24,183 bases of DNA from CAYXRK01 sp964467615 (GTDB lineage Bacteria > Hydrogenedentota > Hydrogenedentia > Hydrogenedentales > GCA-2746185). Below the pieces are notes generated by a model. That model ran no database searches. It was given only the letters and a program-made list of their open reading frames with translations, and was not told the origin of the DNA. The first letter of the stretch is position 1; each line of letters starts with the position of its first letter. Location of the stretch: positions 1 to 24,183 of the forward strand of contig CAYXRK010000060.1 of NCBI GenBank assembly GCA_964467615.1, read 5' to 3'. This document shows, in pieces, positions 22,056 through 24,183 of this stretch. The position numbers and the translations under genes were made by a program.

Positions 22056-22085
22056 TTGACTTTTCTCGCGCACAATCGCTAATCT
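22056..22085 (+). promoter_or_regulatory. Candidate promoter for the thiolase gene
   Basis: TTGACT (22056-22061) lies 16 bases before GCTAAT (22078-22083), or 18 before TAATCT (22080-22085). It is in the 156-bp divergent space between the acyl-CoA dehydrogenase and thiolase starts, pointing to the thiolase. Predicted leader about 55-65 nt. Confidence 0.35.
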
Positions 22086-22149
22086 TCCGGCTCCATTTCG
22101 CGCCGTTCCGGGGCGATTTCCCCTCACGACAACTAAGGAAAGACAGCAC

Positions 22150-23337
22150 ATGAGAGAAGCGGTATTGGTTTCCAGCGCGCGCACGGGCCTAGCAAAATCG
22201 TTTCGCGGCTCCTTCAACATTACCCGGCCCGACGACCTCGCGGCGCACGCCATCAAGAGCGCGCTCGACAAGGTGCCTCAACTCGACCGCGCCGAAGTCG
22301 AAGACGTCTATATGGGCTGCGCGAACCCCGAAGGCCCGCAAGGCATGAACATCGCCCGCATCTCGGCCCTCCTCGCCGGGCTGCCTGCATCCGTGGGCGG
22401 CGCGACGCTTAACCGCTTCTGTTCGTCCGGCCTGAACGCGGTCGCACTCGCCGCGCAGGAAATCATCAACGAAGGCGCCGAGGTCGCGATTGGCGGCGGC
22501 GTGGACAGCATCTCCATGTCGCGGCCCACTCCATCGCCGAACCCGAAAGTCATCGAGAAATTCCCCGGTCTCTACATGGTCATGGGCGACACCGCCGAAG
22601 TCGTCGCCAAGCGCTACGGCATCACCCGCCAGACCCAAGACGAATACTCGGTGCTCAGCCAGCAACGCACCGCCGCCGCGCAGCAACGCGGATTCTTCAA
22701 GGACGAAATCGCCCCGATGACCGTCTCCATGGGCCTGTTCAACAAAGACACCAAGCAGATGGAAGGCGAACAGATGGTCACCTGCGACCGCGACGAATGC
22801 AACCGCGCCGACACGACCATCGAAGGTCTCTCCTCGCTCAAGCCGTACTTCGACCAGACCAGCGGCAAGGGTACCGTCACCGCGGGCAACGCATCGCAAT
22901 TGTCTGACGGCGCATCGGCCTGCGTGTTGATGGAACGCAAACGCGCCGAGAAGCTCGGCCTCAAGCCGAAACTGATCTTCCGCGGCTTCGCGGTCGCCGG
23001 CTGCGAGCCGGACGAAATGGGGATCGGCCCTGTCTACGCCGTGCCCAAGCTCCTCAAGCGCCACGGCCTCAAGGTCGACGACATCGATCTCTGGGAACTC
23101 AACGAGGCGTTCGCCGTGCAGGTCTGCTACTGCCGCGACAAACTCGGCATCAACCCCGAAAAGCTGAACATCAACGGCGGCTCGATTTCCATCGGCCACC
23201 CCTTCGGCATGACCGGCTCCCGCCAAACGGGCACTATCGCCAACCAGATGGCCGAACGCAAAGCGCGCTACGGCGTCGTGACCATGTGCATCGGCGGCGG
23301 CCAAGGCGCAGCGGGCCTGTTCGAAGCCTGCAACTAA
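22150..23337 (+). CDS. Thiolase (acetyl-CoA acetyltransferase / 3-ketoacyl-CoA thiolase)
   Basis: This 395-residue thiolase has the three catalytic elements in order: nucleophile Cys91 (NRFCSSGLNA), NEAF at 318-321 with His350 in GHPFGMTGSR, and Cys380 in MCIGGGQG. It cleaves 3-ketoacyl-CoA with CoA or condenses two acetyl-CoA; the length and motifs fit degradative and biosynthetic types alike. The start ATG 22150 has aaggaaag about 8-9 bases upstream. It is divergent from the acyl-CoA dehydrogenase, which suggests shared control of fatty-acid metabolism, though no operator is recognisable. The 3' codon use is strongly C-ending. Beta-oxidation also needs a hydratase and a 3-hydroxyacyl-CoA dehydrogenase; the MaoC pair and SDR in the window might serve, but are distant. 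Confidence 0.95.
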   Translation: MREAVLVSSARTGLAKSFRGSFNITRPDDLAAHAIKSALDKVPQLDRAEVEDVYMGCANPEGPQGMNIARISALLAGLPASVGGATLNRFCSSGLNAVALAAQEIINEGAEVAIGGGVDSISMSRPTPSPNPKVIEKFPGLYMVMGDTAEVVAKRYGITRQTQDEYSVLSQQRTAAAQQRGFFKDEIAPMTVSMGLFNKDTKQMEGEQMVTCDRDECNRADTTIEGLSSLKPYFDQTSGKGTVTAGNASQLSDGASACVLMERKRAEKLGLKPKLIFRGFAVAGCEPDEMGIGPVYAVPKLLKRHGLKVDDIDLWELNEAFAVQVCYCRDKLGINPEKLNINGGSISIGHPFGMTGSRQTGTIANQMAERKARYGVVTMCIGGGQGAAGLFEACN

Positions 23338-23427
23338 GTCGCGCGTTCCCGTCGCGGATTCGGGCCGCGTTTCCGGATATCGACTACGCGCTAATCGACG
23401 GCTCTCGGGGTGCTTGTCACGTGATCG

Positions 23428-23640
23428 TTACGCGCGCGATAGGAGATTGTGCACGGTCACGGATTCTAGCGTTTCAGGCGGGAAGCGTTTGCTGACGTGG
23501 AGTATTTCGATGCCGACGAGGCGGCGCTGTTCGTCGAGGTCCACCGTCAAGCCGTCCTCGACGTCTACATTGTCCGTTGGTTTTTCAGGCCGGAACCTAA
23601 TGTAGAGCGCGTCCGCTTCCGAATCGTACTCAATTTGCAT
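23428..23640 (-). CDS. DUF2283 small protein
   Basis: This 70-residue protein reads MQIEYDSEADALYIRFRPEK, then VEDGLTVDLDEQRRLVGIEI, which is the DUF2283 pattern. The family consists of small, beta-rich proteins often paired with DUF4258 proteins as probable antitoxin or accessory partner. The ATG at 23640 overlaps the 3' end of the upstream DUF4258 gene by 11 bases, a typical toxin-antitoxin arrangement. ggaag is found about 10 bases upstream. The frame looks intact. Confidence 0.85.
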   Translation of the reverse strand: MQIEYDSEADALYIRFRPEKPTDNVDVEDGLTVDLDEQRRLVGIEILHVSKRFPPETLESVTVHNLLSRA

Positions 23641-23878
23641 CGGGGTCTCTTCCGAGGGTCTTACGGGGCGTGACCGTAATTACCACCCGCCGCTCGGTTT
23701 CGATCCTAAATGTAACACGAAGCCACGGACCATCTCGATCTTGTTTCCATGCGTGCTGAGCTCCGAACTTGCCGGGGCGCATTTCATCGGGGTTGTCAAG
23801 AGCGTCTTCTACTTGATGCACATCGATAGCGTAGAGCCGCATCCGGTTACGCGCATGACGAGTCAGATAAACGTTCAC
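23630..23878 (-). CDS. DUF4258 toxin-like protein
   Basis: This 82-residue protein from GTG 23878 (TTG 23884 is the alternative) starts with VNVYLTRHARNRMRLYAIDV and continues HQVEDALDNPDEM, ending in WLRVTFRIETERRVVITVTPR. The TxHAxxRM start and the closing beta strands mark DUF4258, a RelE/BrnT-like fold found in toxin-antitoxin pairs with DUF2283 or YgiT-type antitoxins. I infer ribonuclease-type toxicity from fold and neighbourhood, not from identified catalytic residues. Together with the overlapping DUF2283 gene it forms a complete pair, unlike the decayed ones at 13.5-16.4 kb. Confidence 0.8.
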   Translation of the reverse strand: MNVYLTRHARNRMRLYAIDVHQVEDALDNPDEMRPGKFGAQHAWKQDRDGPWLRVTFRIETERRVVITVTPRKTLGRDPDAN

Positions 23879-23982
23879 GAGCAAAGTTTACCAGGCGCGA
23901 TGCGGATGTCGTCGCGGCGCAACGATGCCTTCATGCGGGCGAGGACTTCTTCCGCGACGCGGTCACCGGAGCGGAGGGCTCC

Positions 23983-24013
23983 CGTTCGTGGTGAGCCTGT
24001 CGAACCATGAACG
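23983..24013. repeat. Interspersed hairpin repeat (VRQAHHE / VVSLSNH type)
   Basis: cgttcgtgg (23983-23991) and ccatgaacg (24005-24013) are near-complementary (8 of 9), around gtgagcctgtcga. In translation it gives MVRQAHHE on the minus strand, a string I know from many unrelated spurious ORFs in bacterial genomes. Treat frames through it as non-coding. Confidence 0.6.
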
Positions 24014-24117
24014 TGTTCCCATATCTTGTGGTGTCCAATTTCGAACTATCGGGATCCTTTCCCGGCCCTGGCGGCTCGCCGTTTCGGGGCTCCTCGATGG
24101 CTCGGTCGGACAACCTG

Positions 24118-24183
24118 CTAATTTCGGGCATTTTTTCTTCCTGGAGAAACAACCCTCTCTAGGTTTTCGAGTTTTGGAAGCAC
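24118..24183 (-). CDS. Possible C-terminal tail of a gene extending beyond the window
   Basis: A minus-strand frame is open from the right edge and encodes 21 residues, VLPKLENLERVVSPGRKNAR and then N, before a stop at 24118. No family can be assigned from so little. It may be the end of a gene on the next contig portion or a chance frame. Confidence 0.25.
   Translation of the reverse strand: MLPKLENLERVVSPGRKNARN

Larger units (their letters stand above)
23879..24183. other. 305-bp end region with no secure gene
   Basis: Open frames here run through an interspersed hairpin repeat (23983-24013) and do not resemble known families. A minus-strand tail reading VAEEVLARMKASLRRDD ends near the DUF4258 start and could be the end of a lost gene. 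Nothing else is recognisable except a possible partial ORF at the right edge. Confidence 0.4.

Noticed and set aside
21994..22149. Longer N-terminal extension of the acyl-CoA dehydrogenase
   Set aside because: The extension is unrelated to the family and ATG 21993 has a strong ribosome-binding site.
22189..23304. 371-codon open frame antisense to the thiolase gene
   Set aside because: Antisense shadow of a strongly codon-biased gene; composition is low-complexity.
23931..24152. 73-codon minus-strand frame
   Set aside because: Runs through an interspersed hairpin repeat and ends in low-complexity sequence; likely not a gene.

Overview
The window looks like a piece of a metagenome-assembled, moderately GC-rich genome from the Planctomycetota / Candidatus Hydrogenedentes side of the bacterial tree. 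This placement is inference. It rests on a (Gly-Glu)n linker protein with a Cys + hydrophobic + Arg C-terminal tail, Reg_prop and sugar-isomerase secreted proteins, bactofilin, and short intergenic repeats of kinds I associate with those genomes. No rRNA, tRNA or CRISPR array was seen.

Layout. (1) 1-801: the 3' end of a surface protein gene with 17 Gly-Glu dipeptides, an EF-hand-like loop and a sorting-type tail. (2) 802-1742: a gene-free stretch holding two short palindromic repeats, a 140-bp MITE-like element with 33-bp terminal inverted repeats, a sigma-54-type promoter and a large stem-loop. The last two lie ahead of amtB. (3) 1743-5101: nitrogen assimilation, amtB-glnB-glnA, closed by a strong intrinsic terminator. 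(4) 5188-10693: exported carbohydrate-type proteins: a Tat-exported xylose-isomerase-like TIM barrel overlapping a Reg_prop beta-propeller protein, and a convergent glycoside-hydrolase-like protein. (5) 10880-13466: a short-chain dehydrogenase, then a MinD/ParA-like ATPase followed one base later by a bactofilin, probably a cytoskeleton/polarity pair. (6) 13509-18600: an accessory, partly decayed zone. It holds hicB with a hicA broken by an in-frame stop, a truncated GIY-YIG-associated gene, a MaoC-like hydratase pair, a DUF6883/DUF4926 pair, an MqsA-type zinc-finger antitoxin without a toxin, several gene fragments, a secreted protein of unknown function split by an assembly gap, and an inverted-repeat element. 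(7) 18594-23337: a carboxymuconolactone-decarboxylase-family protein, an APC amino acid permease and an LCAD-type acyl-CoA dehydrogenase on the minus strand, divergent from a thiolase. (8) 23428-24183: a DUF4258/DUF2283 toxin-antitoxin-like pair and an interspersed hairpin repeat.

How the genes work together. AmtB, PII and glutamine synthetase form the classical ammonium uptake, sensing and assimilation set. The acyl-CoA dehydrogenase, thiolase, SDR and MaoC proteins fit fatty-acid or acyl-CoA metabolism. The 13.5-18.6 kb zone is where gain and loss have been concentrated.

The clearest unusual observations are these: the hicA nonsense codon; the N-gap flanked by identical 55-bp sequence, which when collapsed restores a 391-codon ORF; a second truncated copy of the CMD-family 3' end 2.2 kb from the intact gene; the MITE-like element; and the MinD-like/bactofilin coupling. 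I did not find a clearly new multi-gene system. The best candidates for something undescribed are the DUF6883/DUF4926 pair and the propeller/isomerase/hydrolase export cluster.
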